Shown: positions 8,817-18,423 of the stretch, piece by piece
How the letters are laid out: each line of letters opens with the position of its first letter
Position numbering within the stretch: position 1 is the first letter of the stretch
NCBI RefSeq assembly: GCF_007754425.1
Contig: NZ_CP037452.1
Span: forward strand, 496,001-560,000
Direction of reading: 5' to 3'
Source: Gimesia fumaroli
GTDB taxonomy: Bacteria; Planctomycetota; Planctomycetia; Planctomycetales; Planctomycetaceae
Length of the DNA: 64,000 nt
Position numbers and translations under genes: made by a program
The notes under the pieces: generated by a model
Databases searched by the model: none
What the model saw: only the letters and a program-made list of their open reading frames with translations
Told to the model about the DNA's origin: nothing

Positions 8817-10631
8817 ATGTCCGATCAAACAATTAGTACGACAACCGATGGGTTTAACCCAGCAACGATCACGGAGTCTGGCAACAGTGCATCAACCAAT
8901 TCCCTGACCGGCAAACCTAAAAACGGCCTGCCTGGTCTGAAGCACTGGATCTACGATCTTCGATCGGGGATCATGGTAGCGATGATTTCGCTACCATTTT
9001 CAATGGGAATCGCGATTACGTCGGGTGCTCCGCCCGTGTGCGGAGTGATTTCTTCGATCATCGCTGGCTTTATCCTGCCGATTGCTGGTGGTTCGTATGT
9101 CACGATCAGTGGCCCAGCAGCTGGATTGGCTCCGGCACTCTTCAGTGGAATTATCGCGTTGGCTACCGCTGAGGTAGGTAAAGATGTTGCAGCCGGGAAA
9201 TCAACAGCCGAGTTACTTGAGATCGGCTATCCACTCGTGCTCGTTGCGATCGCAATCGCCGGCGTGCTTCAGACGATTCTGGCGAGATTCAAAGTTGCCC
9301 GGTTATCGGCAATCTTTCCGGCAGCCGCTATTGAAGGTATGCTGGCAGCCATTGGTATGCTGATCATCGTAAAACAGCTGCCGCTATTGCTGGGTACTAC
9401 GTTCGAGGCACACGAGTTCTGGGAGATCCTGGCTGAAGCACCACGCAGGTTCTCGGAGGCCAATGGAGCGGTGCTGGCCACGGGGCTCAGTTGCACGGCC
9501 GCACTGTTCATCCTGAACGCATTGCCGTTCAAACTCTTTAAGGTCGTGCCTCCTCCGGTTTGGGTTTTTATCGGTGGGGCGATCACGGCACAGTTGACCT
9601 TTGGCATCGATCCGATGTACTGCATACAGATCCCCGAGAATCCGCTGCAGAACGGTATGCAGATGCCAGACTTCGGTCGGATCATCTTTGCCCCGAGCAC
9701 CTGGACTGCACTGGGCTACCTTGTCTTGGTCCTGATTCTAATCGATGCCACCGAGTCTCTCGCTACAATCATGGCGGTCGACAAGCTAGATCCTTACAAA
9801 CGCCGTTCCGATCCAGACCAGACACTGCAGTCGATGGGAATCTGTAACACAGCATCGAGCATTGTGGGCGGACTGACGATCATTCCAGGTATCGTAAAAA
9901 GCACTGCGAACATCATCGGCGGTGGCCGTACACTGTGGGCTAACTTTTTCAACGCAGTCACGTTAATCGTCTTCATGAGCCTTGGCCGTGGGCTGATCAA
10001 TCAAGTTCCACTGGCTGTCCTGGCGGCGATCTTGATCTTTATTGGCTGGAAGCTCTGCGGCCCAAAAGTTTGGAAGCACATCTCCAATATCGGGCCCGAG
10101 CAGCTCGGTGTGTTTCTGCTGACTATCGTCGTCACGGTTTCAACAGATTTGTTGATCGGAATTGCGGTTGGTGTGTTTGTGAAGCTGCTGATCAACATGT
10201 CGTTAATCCGCCTGGCAAACCGCATCAGCGGAATCAATGGCAAGCGCGGTTTCTTTTCGCATTTTCTGGGCCTCTTTCGAAATCCGGTCGGGAACCGCGA
10301 ATTCCAGAACGGCGTGTGCGAACTCACGTTTGATCGGCCGTTGCACTGCTTCAATCTGCTTCACGTCATTCGTGAGATGCAGTCCGTTCACGACAACACA
10401 AAGACGCTACGGCTGCATTTTGCTCCGCTATCGAACGTCATAGACCACACGTCGGTCGAAACGATCCTCCACTACGTCCAGGAGTACAAGCTCAAAGGGG
10501 TAGAGGTGGAACTCGTCGGTTGGGACCGTTTTGTCCCATTGTCGGAACATGACGACGCCGTCCGCTTCGGCCCAGCGGAAAAGTTGTCCGAGCGACAATC
10601 TCAACAAGCTGATGAATCCGGGGGAGTGTGA
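8817..10631 (+). CDS. SulP-family inorganic anion transporter
   Basis: A transporter of 604 residues from the chosen ATG at 8817, which has AGGA 5-6 bases upstream; an in-frame start at 8748 would add 23 residues without resemblance. After a polar N-terminus of about 45 residues come the SulP signatures YDLRSGIMVAMISLPFSMGIAI and SGPAAGLAPALFSG, around ten to twelve hydrophobic spans, then a cytoplasmic STAS-like domain from about residue 490 (ELTFDRPLHCFNLLHV ... LRLHFAPLSNVIDHTSV). SulP proteins carry sulfate, bicarbonate or other anions across the inner membrane, coupled to Na+ or H+. No carbonic anhydrase gene lies beside it, so the substrate is open. Confidence 0.85.
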   Translation: MSDQTISTTTDGFNPATITESGNSASTNSLTGKPKNGLPGLKHWIYDLRSGIMVAMISLPFSMGIAITSGAPPVCGVISSIIAGFILPIAGGSYVTISGPAAGLAPALFSGIIALATAEVGKDVAAGKSTAELLEIGYPLVLVAIAIAGVLQTILARFKVARLSAIFPAAAIEGMLAAIGMLIIVKQLPLLLGTTFEAHEFWEILAEAPRRFSEANGAVLATGLSCTAALFILNALPFKLFKVVPPPVWVFIGGAITAQLTFGIDPMYCIQIPENPLQNGMQMPDFGRIIFAPSTWTALGYLVLVLILIDATESLATIMAVDKLDPYKRRSDPDQTLQSMGICNTASSIVGGLTIIPGIVKSTANIIGGGRTLWANFFNAVTLIVFMSLGRGLINQVPLAVLAAILIFIGWKLCGPKVWKHISNIGPEQLGVFLLTIVVTVSTDLLIGIAVGVFVKLLINMSLIRLANRISGINGKRGFFSHFLGLFRNPVGNREFQNGVCELTFDRPLHCFNLLHVIREMQSVHDNTKTLRLHFAPLSNVIDHTSVETILHYVQEYKLKGVEVELVGWDRFVPLSEHDDAVRFGPAEKLSERQSQQADESGGV

Positions 10632-10688
10632 ATTCACTAATCACTGAGGGGAGGTTTTCCGAATGTCTATCGAATGTCTGAATTGTCA

Positions 10689-11102
10689 TTTGATCGACAA
10701 AGGCAAAAGCACAACACGTCAGAAGCAGCAGGCAGTCAAGCGCCTGCTGCTCTGATACAAGGCCTCAAACAACGTGGCTTGCTGGAAGAGACGCTCGTTG
10801 TCTGGTGTACTGAATTTGGTCGCATGCCTTTTCTGCTGGACAACTGAGCTGGGCGAGATCACAATCCTGATGCCTTCACATGCTTTATGGTCGGAGCGGG
10901 AGTCAAGAAAGGTTTCAGTTATGGCCAGAGTGACGAATTCGGATTTAAAACGGCTATTAATCCCACATCTGTTTATGATTTCAACGCAACGATCTTGCAC
11001 CTGCTTGGACTCGACCATGAAAAATTAACCTATTACCACAACGGTCTTGAACGTCGTCTTATGTTTGTGCATGGAGAAGTGATCAAGGATGCTCTTGCAT
11101 GA
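10689..11102 (+). pseudogene. Decayed C-terminus of a DUF1501 protein
   Basis: Two frames together read as the C-terminal end of a DUF1501 (sulfatase-fold) protein. The first (10689-10848) contains [19 protein letters not shown] and TEFGRMPF, then hits a stop. The second carries [44 protein letters not shown] and [10 protein letters not shown] to the stop at 11100-11102. The shift lies between 10835 and 10858. No start codon or N-terminal three quarters are present, so this is a fragment left by deletion. DUF1501 genes in planctomycetes usually pair with a DUF1553 gene; none is seen here. Confidence 0.8.
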
Positions 11103-11215
11103 AACCATCCTTGACACCGTCATGGTGTTTAGGTTCCCTGATTTTAGAACAATTCGATGTATTCAGAGATACTGTGACGACATAGGAATAATTTATTCGG
11201 CTGAATTTTAACTAG

Positions 11216-12148
11216 AAGCAGTCTCAAAAGGTCAAAAAAGGTGAACTGTTTGGCGTGACGTTTGCATGTAATGTTCCCCGGAAAGGAGAACCTCTCATGT
11301 ATCTGACACTGGTTTGGTGGCCGAAACGACATCGGTCTTCCACAAACTCGGTGTCCAGGACGGATCGCCCGGTCGTTTTAACCGATAAACAATGGAATTT
11401 GCTGGCAGACCTGTTTCCCTGGAAGCCTCCTGCGGAAAAAGGGGGCGTCCCAAGGTCCATCCTCGTGACTGCCTCGAAGGAATCTTATGGGTACTGGTCA
11501 CGGGAGCCCGATGGAAGGATTTACCCAAAGCATATCCCTCTAAAGCAACCTGCCATCGCCGTTTCCAACAATGGACAATCGAAGGGCGGCTCATAGCTGC
11601 CTGGCAAATCATCTTAGAACGAATGGATGATGCCGGCCAAATTGATTTCTCTGAAACCTTTGCTGATGGCACATTTGCTTCGGCAAAAAAAGGGGTAGAA
11701 GAGTTGGCCCGACTCGTCGTGGCAAAGGAACTAAAGTGATGATTCAGGTGGATCGTCATGGAACCCCTATGGCGATCGACACAGCTTCGGCCAGTCGCAA
11801 TGAAGTGATTTTGATCGAGCCATTGCTTGAAAAAACGACAATGCAAAATCGACAAACCGAGCGTCTGGTCTATGACAAGGCGGCCGATTCGGACGGATTG
11901 CGTGATCGTCTTTGTGAGCAGGGAATCGATTTGATTTGTCCGCATCGCAAAGGCCGTGTGAGGCCTGTAAAACAGGATGGCCGCAAACTCAGGCGGTACA
12001 AACGGCGCTGGATCGTCGAGCGAACCATCGCCTGGCTGCACAACTACCGCCGGATTGTCACACGCTGGGAATACCATGATTATCTCTACGAAAGCTTTGT
12101 TATACTCGGATGTCTATTTACACTATTAAAACGGTTTTGAGATGACCT
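11216..12148 (+). mobile_element. IS5-family insertion sequence with CTAG target duplication
   Basis: A 933-base insertion sequence. Left end AAGCAGTCTCAAAAGG and right end (read inward) AGGTCATCTCAAAAC share a TCTCAAAA core and form short imperfect terminal inverted repeats. CTAG directly flanks both ends (11212-11215 and 12149-12152), matching the 4-base YTAR duplication of IS5-group elements. The only gene inside is the transposase. The left flank holds the decayed DUF1501 gene; the right flank is AT-rich DNA leading to the conjugative region. Confidence 0.8.
11297..12140 (+). CDS. IS5-family transposase read through three frames
   Basis: Starts at ATG 11297 behind a strong AAAGGAGAA. Frame 1 gives LTDKQWNLLADLFPWKPPAEK; the match continues in the -1 frame as RGRPKVHPRDCLEGILWVL, ARWKDLP, RRFQQW, FADGTFASAKK; then in a further -1 frame as GPTRRGKGTKVM, GTPMAIDTASAS, KAADSDGL, ERTIAWLHNYRRIV. 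The DUF4096 N-terminus and DDE core are thus both present. The shifts fall at an A5G5 run (near 11438) and an A7G4 run (near 11686), each a plausible -1 slippery site. IS427-type members of this family use one such site between two reading frames; two is unusual. If the first is a simple base loss, the element is defective unless slippage occurs. Confidence 0.75.
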
Positions 12149-12152
12149 CTAG

Positions 12153-12495
12153 AAATATTGAAGTATGTTACTATAGGTCTTTAATCAAGAGTTTTGGTTC
12201 ATCTTGAAAGCGTAAGTATATTATTCAGACAGTGCGACCCTGTAAGGTCAAAATATTCAGCCAACCCATATTTACAGAACTATCCGGCACATGAACAATT
12301 TCTAACATCCCGTAAAACGTTCGTTTTTTTTCATTAGTTCAATGTACCAAATACGATCTTCGATCGTAGCCCGCACAGTTTCGAATTGCGTTTTTTAAGC
12401 AATTATCTCAGCGTAATATCTTATAAGTTGCATATATCTTATATTGAATTCCCGTCAGCGATATCAAAATACTGAATTACCGTAAGAAAGCATGT
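12153..12495. other. AT-rich intergenic stretch
   Basis: No open frame of note. The DNA is clearly more AT-rich than its neighbours and lies between the insertion sequence and the minus-strand primase-like gene, so it may mark the left boundary of the mobile region. No attachment repeat could be identified by eye. Confidence 0.5.
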
Positions 12496-13716
12496 TTATG
12501 AAGCATGCATCAAGGCTGGAAGAATTGTCGTATCCCAATCTTCGGATGTCACCAATTCCGGTTGCCGACCATTGAATCGACCATCAACAAGATCGTTAGA
12601 CCAAGCAAGTCTCACACGGCAACGTTTTGCTAATTCCAGTATTGTTTGTTTTGCACCGTTTTGACCTTCTTGGTCAAGGTCGAACATGACTGAGACATGA
12701 CCACCGAGAATTTCGTTAACCAAGGTTGCTAACTTACCAGCCTGTGTTTCAGTGACAGTATTACTGCAAACTGCCAAAGCTGGAACGCCGAGCGTATGCA
12801 GGTTGATCACATCATTCGGTCCTTCGACGAGAATGATGCCGGTTTGCTGGAGTTGTTCGGGCGTGGAGAGTTCGTGGAATTGTGGTTCACCATAAAGTTC
12901 TTGCCCCCGATGAAAACCTTTGACGAATTTAAATTTGTGCGGCTCTTTGGAACTGTCTCCAGAGCGTTGCCATTTTTTGTGTTGGTCTTCGTAGTTCAGA
13001 TTGCGACCAAACCAGGTCAAAACATTTCCGTCTGCATCAGGATATCCGTAAACGAAATGGCCGCGCAGCAGTCCCTTTGCGTTACTAGGAAGGTAGCCAC
13101 AGTGAAACTTCTTCATGATTTCCGGAGTCATAAAGGGACGTTTCCGCACATAGGCGGCTGCTTGGGGAGACATTTCCGCGACATCGGTTATGAACTGTTC
13201 ATTGAGATTGATCAGTTCACGGGCACGTTCGTTTTCAGAGTCTTTCAAGGGGATGTTGATGAGAGGGGATTTGTCATTCATCGATTCCGTTGTGGAGGAT
13301 TGGGACGTTGATACTGTTCCAACATTCTTTTCCGGTGGTCGTCCTGCAACGAGTGCTTGCAGGTCTGCAGCGATTTCCTTGAAGTCTCGCCCTTTCAGTT
13401 TTCCATCTGCTGGTTCTGAATTGTGTTTCATCAGATACATCAGATTGAGCAGGTTTCCTCGGACCGTGCAGCCGTATTGAAAACAGCGAAACACGGCTCC
13501 GTCCTGTTTGATTTTGATCGAAATGGCACGGTCACCGGTTTCCTGTTCTTTGCCGCAGGCGAAGATACAAGCGAGTCGCGTTTCGTTCTGCGTTTTATGC
13601 AGTTCAGGTAAGGAAACGTTGTAGAAACTGGCGATGCGTTCAACGATATCACCGTCAGCAATCAGTTCCTGCTGCAGGGAATCAACGTCAATGTAGCCAC
13701 GATTTCTGTGTGCCAT
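12496..13716 (-). CDS. Primase-like protein: zinc finger plus TOPRIM domain
   Basis: A 406-residue protein with the plan of a mobile-element primase. The N-terminal module has two Cys pairs (Cys50, Cys54, Cys78, Cys83) around FRCFQYGC, resembling the DnaG CHC2 zinc ribbon although the usual His is replaced by Cys. After a Ser/Thr-rich linker (about 135-155), the core contains FHCGYLP and a TOPRIM domain with ILVEGPNDVINL (catalytic Glu near 299) and VMFDLDQEGQNGA (Asp pair near 345-347). It probably makes primers for element replication or conjugal transfer. It is divergent from the replication-relaxation gene with 55 bases between them, which must hold both promoters. Confidence 0.8.
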   Translation of the reverse strand: MAHRNRGYIDVDSLQQELIADGDIVERIASFYNVSLPELHKTQNETRLACIFACGKEQETGDRAISIKIKQDGAVFRCFQYGCTVRGNLLNLMYLMKHNSEPADGKLKGRDFKEIAADLQALVAGRPPEKNVGTVSTSQSSTTESMNDKSPLINIPLKDSENERARELINLNEQFITDVAEMSPQAAAYVRKRPFMTPEIMKKFHCGYLPSNAKGLLRGHFVYGYPDADGNVLTWFGRNLNYEDQHKKWQRSGDSSKEPHKFKFVKGFHRGQELYGEPQFHELSTPEQLQQTGIILVEGPNDVINLHTLGVPALAVCSNTVTETQAGKLATLVNEILGGHVSVMFDLDQEGQNGAKQTILELAKRCRVRLAWSNDLVDGRFNGRQPELVTSEDWDTTILPALMHAS

Positions 13717-13771
13717 GCAAGTGAGAGTGTCAGCAATGTGAGAGAGAAAATGTTACTCTGGTCGCCAACGT

Positions 13772-14659
13772 ATGACAACCAAATCACTCACGAAACTACG
13801 TTGGCAAAAAACAGCACGTGATGATGACATCCTGGCTGCGTTGGCTCGTTGCCCTTTGACGGCAGAAGAGATTCTCAAACTGAGTCAGACTTGGTCACAA
13901 CCATTTTTGAGTTTGCGGCGGGTGCAGGAGCGTATGAAAGACCTGACCACCGTAGGTCAGTTACATTCGTGGCGCTATGCCACGACTGGCCCAGGTGGTG
14001 CTCGGCTGTATTACAAACTGACATTGGCCGGTTATCGCACGGTGATGCAGGACGACCAGATTGAGCCGCCCACAAAACGGTTCTTTCACGAAATCAGTCC
14101 CGGACGGCATCGACATCAACGGGCATTGTCGCAGTTTATCGTGCAGACCTATGTTGCCGCCTATCATCGGGGAATCAAGGTCATTGATTTTCATCCGGAA
14201 AACACGTTTCGCATTGATTGCGGAGAACGCCCGCTCTGGCCGGATGCTCGATTTACCCTCGCTTTGCCGAATGGAACACAGTTCTCTTATTGTGTGGAAT
14301 TGGATAACAGTACTGAATCGGTGCTGTCGTATAAAAGTGCAGACAGTATTTCGAATAAAATGGGACGCTATCTGGTCGATATGGTTGTCATGCCTCAACC
14401 GTATCGGGTCCTCTTTGCGATTACCGGTTCACCAGATCGGTTGCAGCATATTATTGATGCTGCCGGGCAATACAAAATATCTGAACAATCCTTAGCGCCG
14501 TTTTATGTGGTGTGGCTGGATGACTATCTGGCACATCCCGATGCATTTTTTCGTCCCTGTTTTCATTCGCCCCAGAATGTGAACATTCCCCTGTTGCGAT
14601 CACAGTCACGGCAGTTTCCGGTTTCTTCACCCTTTCTGGAAAGACCGAAGGCACTGTGA
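13772..14659 (+). CDS. Replication-relaxation family protein (first copy)
   Basis: A 295-residue protein with an N-terminal winged helix (about residues 15-95: ILAALARCPLTAEEILKLS ... YYKLTLAGYRTVM) followed by a Replic_Relax-type domain with RHRHQRALSQFIV, FHPENTFR, RPLWPDARFTL, FSYCVELDNSTE and a C-terminal PYRVLFAITGS. Members are found in plasmids and integrative elements next to VirD4/TraD-like ATPases and are thought to help relax DNA at the transfer or replication origin. Here too it lies upstream of such an ATPase gene (14934). A second member lies at 35169. Confidence 0.8.
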   Translation: MTTKSLTKLRWQKTARDDDILAALARCPLTAEEILKLSQTWSQPFLSLRRVQERMKDLTTVGQLHSWRYATTGPGGARLYYKLTLAGYRTVMQDDQIEPPTKRFFHEISPGRHRHQRALSQFIVQTYVAAYHRGIKVIDFHPENTFRIDCGERPLWPDARFTLALPNGTQFSYCVELDNSTESVLSYKSADSISNKMGRYLVDMVVMPQPYRVLFAITGSPDRLQHIIDAAGQYKISEQSLAPFYVVWLDDYLAHPDAFFRPCFHSPQNVNIPLLRSQSRQFPVSSPFLERPKAL

Positions 14660-14933
14660 TAACGTGTGGCTCCTGTTGGCAGGCTCGTTGCTCCGATGGT
14701 GCTGAGTTTTTATCAAACTCGCCACTCCTGCTCGGACTGGTCAGCCACCCCCGAGCAGATTGCAAGCCACAACGAGGCAAAGCCCGCCGAGGAAACATGC
14801 AACTTCTGACGCGGGTCCTTTGTATGTCGCGAAGCGGCTTTGTTCTGAACGGTTCAAGAAATATTTCTGGTGAAGCGTCTTATTTGGTTTGATAAGGACA
14901 ACTCCGCATTGATACTGTAGTCTATCGACCAAC

Positions 14934-17228
14934 ATGTTGATTTCGATCAGTGATACGCCCACCAACGAACGGGGACCACGGCACATGCGGTCGATTCTGG
15001 CCGCCATTCATCATGCCACGTCACGAAAGCAGTCTGTTTCTTTCATCATTGGACAACACGCCAGACAAGTCGGCTTATTTTGTCGATTTCCGGGGCTTTT
15101 ACACCGGCTCATTCAAAGTCAGTTTCACGCCAAGTATCCGGATTGTTCCATTGAAGTGCTGAATGACAATACTCTGGATTGTCCCGCTGGATTTCAGACC
15201 TGGGTCATGTCACTCCATTTGCGTCCTGATCTCTTTCCGATCTTACGTTACCAGCAGTTTGAAGATGGGATTCACAACGAAGTGGATGACCCCATCGGTG
15301 GGATCTTACAGGCCGTGTCAGCGGGGGACTCTGAGATCCAGGCAAGAATCGAAATCGAAGTGATTCCTGCCCCTTCTCGACGGTGCAGACAGGCGCAGTC
15401 CGTCCTGGAACGTTTAGCAACTCCCTTTTTTCGAAGCCATCGTTCGCTGGCCCGTCAATATGCTTTCTATGCCAGTAGCCCCCAACGCTGGCAGCGAGTT
15501 TGTGCAGCGATTCTTGTTCGCTTGTTGGTGCGAACTGAAGAATCACGGTTCAGTTTTGATGACGAACTGAGCAAAACTTCGTCCCGGATGCACGATAGCG
15601 AGAAAGATTCGCAGGCTGCGTCCGTCAAGCTGGGTCAGCATCTGTTTGAAGTCCGATTGAAACTGATTGCTCAGGCACCACAGGACCAGCAGCAGGCTGC
15701 ACTCTATAAACTGCACGAACTGGCGGCTGTGTTGAACAAGTTTACGGAACCCCGTTTCGGTGCGTTTCAGCCTGCGAAAATCAGACCGTCCGAAACGGAT
15801 TTCAAGCGACCGGGGTTTCTGCTGTCTGATGAAGAACTGGCAACCATGTGGCATCTGCCCACCAGTTCGGTACGTGATGTTTCTCGCATGGCGACCCATT
15901 CACGGCGGCTGGAACCGCCTGTGGAATTACCCCTCAAGGAAAGGGAATCTTTGAGTTCCAGGGTTTGCGAACTGGGGAAAGTGGCCTTTCAGGATCAGAA
16001 TGAACGATTCGGAATTCGTGCAGAAGATCGGTTTCGTCACATTTTTATCGTCGGAAAAACAGGCAATGGGAAATCCACCGTTCTGCAAAATGCCATTCTT
16101 TCCGACATGAATTCAGGAGAGGGATTGGCTGTCGTAGATCCACACGGGGATCTGGCCGAAGCAGTCCTGGCAGCCGTGCCGAGCCAGAGGACCAACGATG
16201 TCATCCTGATCGATCCGAGTGATCTGGCGTTTCCCGTCAGTATCAATCCGCTGGATGTCCCCCCGTTTATGGTGGATGTTGCCTGTGATGGAGTGGTCAG
16301 CACGTTTCGGAAAGTCTTCGGAACGGGGACCCATACGCCCCGTCTGGAGGATATTCTGTGGAACACGGTTCTGGCTTTGATGCTGGCAGGGGACTGTACG
16401 ATTCTCGATATGCTGCGAATGTTTGCCGTTGATGATACGTTTCGCCGGGACATTCTTGTCAGGGTGGCAGACCCAGTGGTCCGCAACTGGTGGATGACCA
16501 CATTTCCCAAGTTGCGTTCTCTGAGAGGGGAAGACCCGTTCGCTTCGGTCGAGAACAAGCTAAGGCAATTACTGACGAATTCCGTAATCCGTAATATGGT
16601 TTCACAACCAAAGAGCAGAATCGATTTCCGGAAGGCGATGGATGAAGGAAAGATCATTATCATCAATCTTTCGAAGGGCAAACTAGGGGAGAGGACCTCT
16701 TCGTTTCTTGGTTCTTTATTCGTGACTCAACTGCAACTGGCGACCATGACACGTGCGGCGATTCCGGAACAGGATCGCAGGCCGTTTTATCTGTATTGTG
16801 ACGAATTTCAGCACATCGCAACAACGAGCTTTTCCGTATTTCTCTCAGAAGCACGCAAGTACAAAGTGGGCCTCTGTCTGGCGACCCAGTTTCTGGATCA
16901 GGTGGACCAACAGACTCTGCAGGCCGTGTTTGGGAATGTGGGGAGCCTATTAGTGTTCGCTGTAGGCCCCAATGATGCGGACATCCTGGCTGAACAGCTG
17001 ACTGGTCCTGTCAACGCAGCTGACCTCATTGCCCTCCCTAAATACCGAGCCTGTATTCGCTTGATGATCGATGGTATGAGCCGCCCCGCATTCACAATGA
17101 ACACAATCAAGCCTGAATTGACCTCTGTCGATCGTTCCGAATTCGTTCGTGAGCAATCCCGCAGACGGTACGCCCAACCGGTGGAGATCATCCAGGACCA
17201 GATTATCCGATCTTTCACTTCGGTTTGA
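14934..17228 (+). CDS. VirD4/TraD-like conjugative coupling ATPase (first copy)
   Basis: A 764-residue protein. The first 340 residues are element-specific, without predicted membrane spans. The motor domain has Walker A GKTGNGKST at 374-382, VVDPHGDLAE just after, ILIDPSD, and Walker B FYLYCDEFQH with Asp623-Glu624, followed by SEARKYKVGLCLATQF, the usual sensor and Gln motif of coupling proteins. It probably pumps the relaxed DNA strand to a secretion channel. No membrane anchor is visible, unlike VirD4 itself, so it may use a partner for docking. The 274 bases before it hold no supported gene. Confidence 0.82.
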   Translation: MLISISDTPTNERGPRHMRSILAAIHHATSRKQSVSFIIGQHARQVGLFCRFPGLLHRLIQSQFHAKYPDCSIEVLNDNTLDCPAGFQTWVMSLHLRPDLFPILRYQQFEDGIHNEVDDPIGGILQAVSAGDSEIQARIEIEVIPAPSRRCRQAQSVLERLATPFFRSHRSLARQYAFYASSPQRWQRVCAAILVRLLVRTEESRFSFDDELSKTSSRMHDSEKDSQAASVKLGQHLFEVRLKLIAQAPQDQQQAALYKLHELAAVLNKFTEPRFGAFQPAKIRPSETDFKRPGFLLSDEELATMWHLPTSSVRDVSRMATHSRRLEPPVELPLKERESLSSRVCELGKVAFQDQNERFGIRAEDRFRHIFIVGKTGNGKSTVLQNAILSDMNSGEGLAVVDPHGDLAEAVLAAVPSQRTNDVILIDPSDLAFPVSINPLDVPPFMVDVACDGVVSTFRKVFGTGTHTPRLEDILWNTVLALMLAGDCTILDMLRMFAVDDTFRRDILVRVADPVVRNWWMTTFPKLRSLRGEDPFASVENKLRQLLTNSVIRNMVSQPKSRIDFRKAMDEGKIIIINLSKGKLGERTSSFLGSLFVTQLQLATMTRAAIPEQDRRPFYLYCDEFQHIATTSFSVFLSEARKYKVGLCLATQFLDQVDQQTLQAVFGNVGSLLVFAVGPNDADILAEQLTGPVNAADLIALPKYRACIRLMIDGMSRPAFTMNTIKPELTSVDRSEFVREQSRRRYAQPVEIIQDQIIRSFTSV

Positions 17229-17262
17229 CGGAGTTCCATTTCGATGGCAGTCTGCAACACTG

Positions 17263-17475
17263 ATGGCAGACTTATTGACCAACACCGATCTCGAAGCTAG
17301 AAATCAATTGATTCTCGATTTCCTAACCGCTGCCAAAGGAGTAGAGGTGTTTTATACGGACCTTGCCTACTTCTTGAAGATGGAACCTTATGATACTAAC
17401 TGCTGGATGCGGAAATATGGCAACGAACGCTGGAAGAATGGCCAAAATGGACTCTGGTGGCGACTGGTTTCGTAG
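17263..17475 (+). CDS. Small hypothetical protein after the coupling ATPase
   Basis: A 70-residue protein from the ATG at 17263; the same frame extends upstream but only as overlap with the ATPase gene. It contains NQLILDFLTAAKGVEVFYTDLAYFL and a Trp-rich C-terminus (WMRKYGNERW ... LWWRLVS), suggesting a small winged-helix or helical DNA-associated protein. It lies 34 bases after the ATPase stop on the same strand. No family is recognised. Confidence 0.45.
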   Translation: MADLLTNTDLEARNQLILDFLTAAKGVEVFYTDLAYFLKMEPYDTNCWMRKYGNERWKNGQNGLWWRLVS

Positions 17476-17548
17476 CTCTTTTACGGTGATTTTGGGGATT
17501 TTAAAGGGGGATACGAAGGTCTCATTCTAAAGGATTCCCGTGATGTAG

Positions 17549-17560
17549 TATAATAATAGC
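17549..17560 (+). promoter_or_regulatory. -10 box six bases before ATG (decayed copy)
   Basis: TATAAT at 17549-17554 followed by exactly six bases and the ATG at 17561. The same spacing is seen before 17861, 18559 and 18848, implying leaderless mRNAs. No Shine-Dalgarno sequence is present. Confidence 0.5.
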
Positions 17561-17777
17561 ATGAAAGACTTTGGAACAGGTAAGACATTACGAGAAGCGT
17601 CACCATTTTACGTGACGATGCCATGCGTTGATTCTGGAAGTTGCAGAACGAAATAGTGTCATTGAAGGGCTACCTCCGTTTACTGAGGCGTTCCGAAATC
17701 AGCTCAGGCAGCAGTTAGAAGCAATGGTAGCCTCGAAGGCTGCATTGTCAAAATATGAGGATTGTCCTCTCTTTTAG
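17561..17777 (+). pseudogene. Decayed paralogue of the 18559 gene
   Basis: Reads MKDFGTGKTLREASPFYVT then loses frame near 17610-17630; after the shift it resumes with HALILEVAERNSVIEGLPPFTEAF and QQLEAMVASKAALS. It aligns along its length with the intact 67-residue gene at 18559, including the promoter region before the ATG, so it is a diverged tandem duplicate inactivated by a small deletion. Confidence 0.7.
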
Positions 17778-17848
17778 TGGCTTACTTCAGATTCTTCTGA
17801 CCTGTGAAAGACCTGATTTTCTTGATGACAAAACACTGTTCTTCCTGC

Positions 17849-17860
17849 TATACTGACACC
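17849..17860 (+). promoter_or_regulatory. -10 box six bases before the antitoxin ATG
   Basis: TATACT at 17849-17854, then six bases and ATG 17861. A TGACAA lies about 17 bases further upstream as a possible -35. Predicted transcription would start at or next to the A of the ATG. Confidence 0.5.
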
Positions 17861-18109
17861 ATGCTAAAACCACGACTCACCGAAGAACAGCGGAATGCCC
17901 TCGACCAACACCACGGACTGGTGGAAGTGGACGAGGAAGGGCGAAAGTACATCCTTATGTCGATTGAGATCTATCGCGACATGTTGGGGGTTGGTACGGA
18001 TGAGGAGTTGGCCGCTTCCCTCAAAGCATTAGACGAAGGGCTGGCTGACGTCGATGCCGGGCGGACTCGTCCATTCCGTGATGTCCTGTCCGAACTTGAC
18101 GAAGCATGA
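17861..18109 (+). CDS. Antitoxin of a type II toxin-antitoxin pair
   Basis: An 82-residue acidic protein beginning MLKPRLTEEQRNALDQHHGLVEV, with SIEIYRDMLGV and a C-terminal helix ALDEGLADVDAGRTRPFRDVLSEL. The LTEEQ..AL start and the C-terminal pattern are shared with the second antitoxin at 18848. Such proteins bind and neutralise the partner toxin and repress the operon. The stop TGA overlaps the toxin ATG (ATGA). An in-frame upstream start at 17804 is less likely because the -10 box lies within it. Confidence 0.75.
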   Translation: MLKPRLTEEQRNALDQHHGLVEVDEEGRKYILMSIEIYRDMLGVGTDEELAASLKALDEGLADVDAGRTRPFRDVLSELDEA

Positions 18110-18423
18110 CTTTTCAGGTGGAACTTTCACGCCGGGCAGAAGCGGATATTAAAGGTGCCTACGCTTACATCCGCAAACATGGACCAGCAGATCCGAGTGC
18201 CTGGAAAGCTGGTCTTGAGGAAAAACTGACCTGCCTCGAAACCTTTCCGGAAGCCTGTGGTTTGGCTCCCGAGAACGAGTTTGTAAAAGCTGAAATCCGC
18301 CAGGCCCTTTACGGGCCGTTTCGGATTGTTTTTACCATTCGCGAGCAAATCGTGTTTGTGCTTACCGTTCGCCATGCAGCCCGTCTTTCAATGCAGCGTG
18401 ATGATTTAGATAAAATCAATTAG
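18106..18423 (+). CDS. RelE/ParE-family toxin
   Basis: A 105-residue basic protein with the ParE/RelE beta-sheet plan: FQVELSRRAEADIKGAYAYI at the N-terminus, a helical hairpin with a conserved Leu-rich face, then RQALYGPFRIVFTI and VFVLTVRHAAR, the usual C-terminal strand and basic end. ParE members poison DNA gyrase; RelE members cut mRNA on the ribosome. I cannot separate the two from sequence alone. Overlaps the antitoxin by four bases. Confidence 0.8.
   Translation: MTFQVELSRRAEADIKGAYAYIRKHGPADPSAWKAGLEEKLTCLETFPEACGLAPENEFVKAEIRQALYGPFRIVFTIREQIVFVLTVRHAARLSMQRDDLDKIN

Noticed and set aside
12496-13716. Retron or reverse-transcriptase gene near the structured element
   Set aside because: No YxDD motif anywhere in the 12-40 kb region; the gene here has TOPRIM and zinc-ribbon motifs instead.
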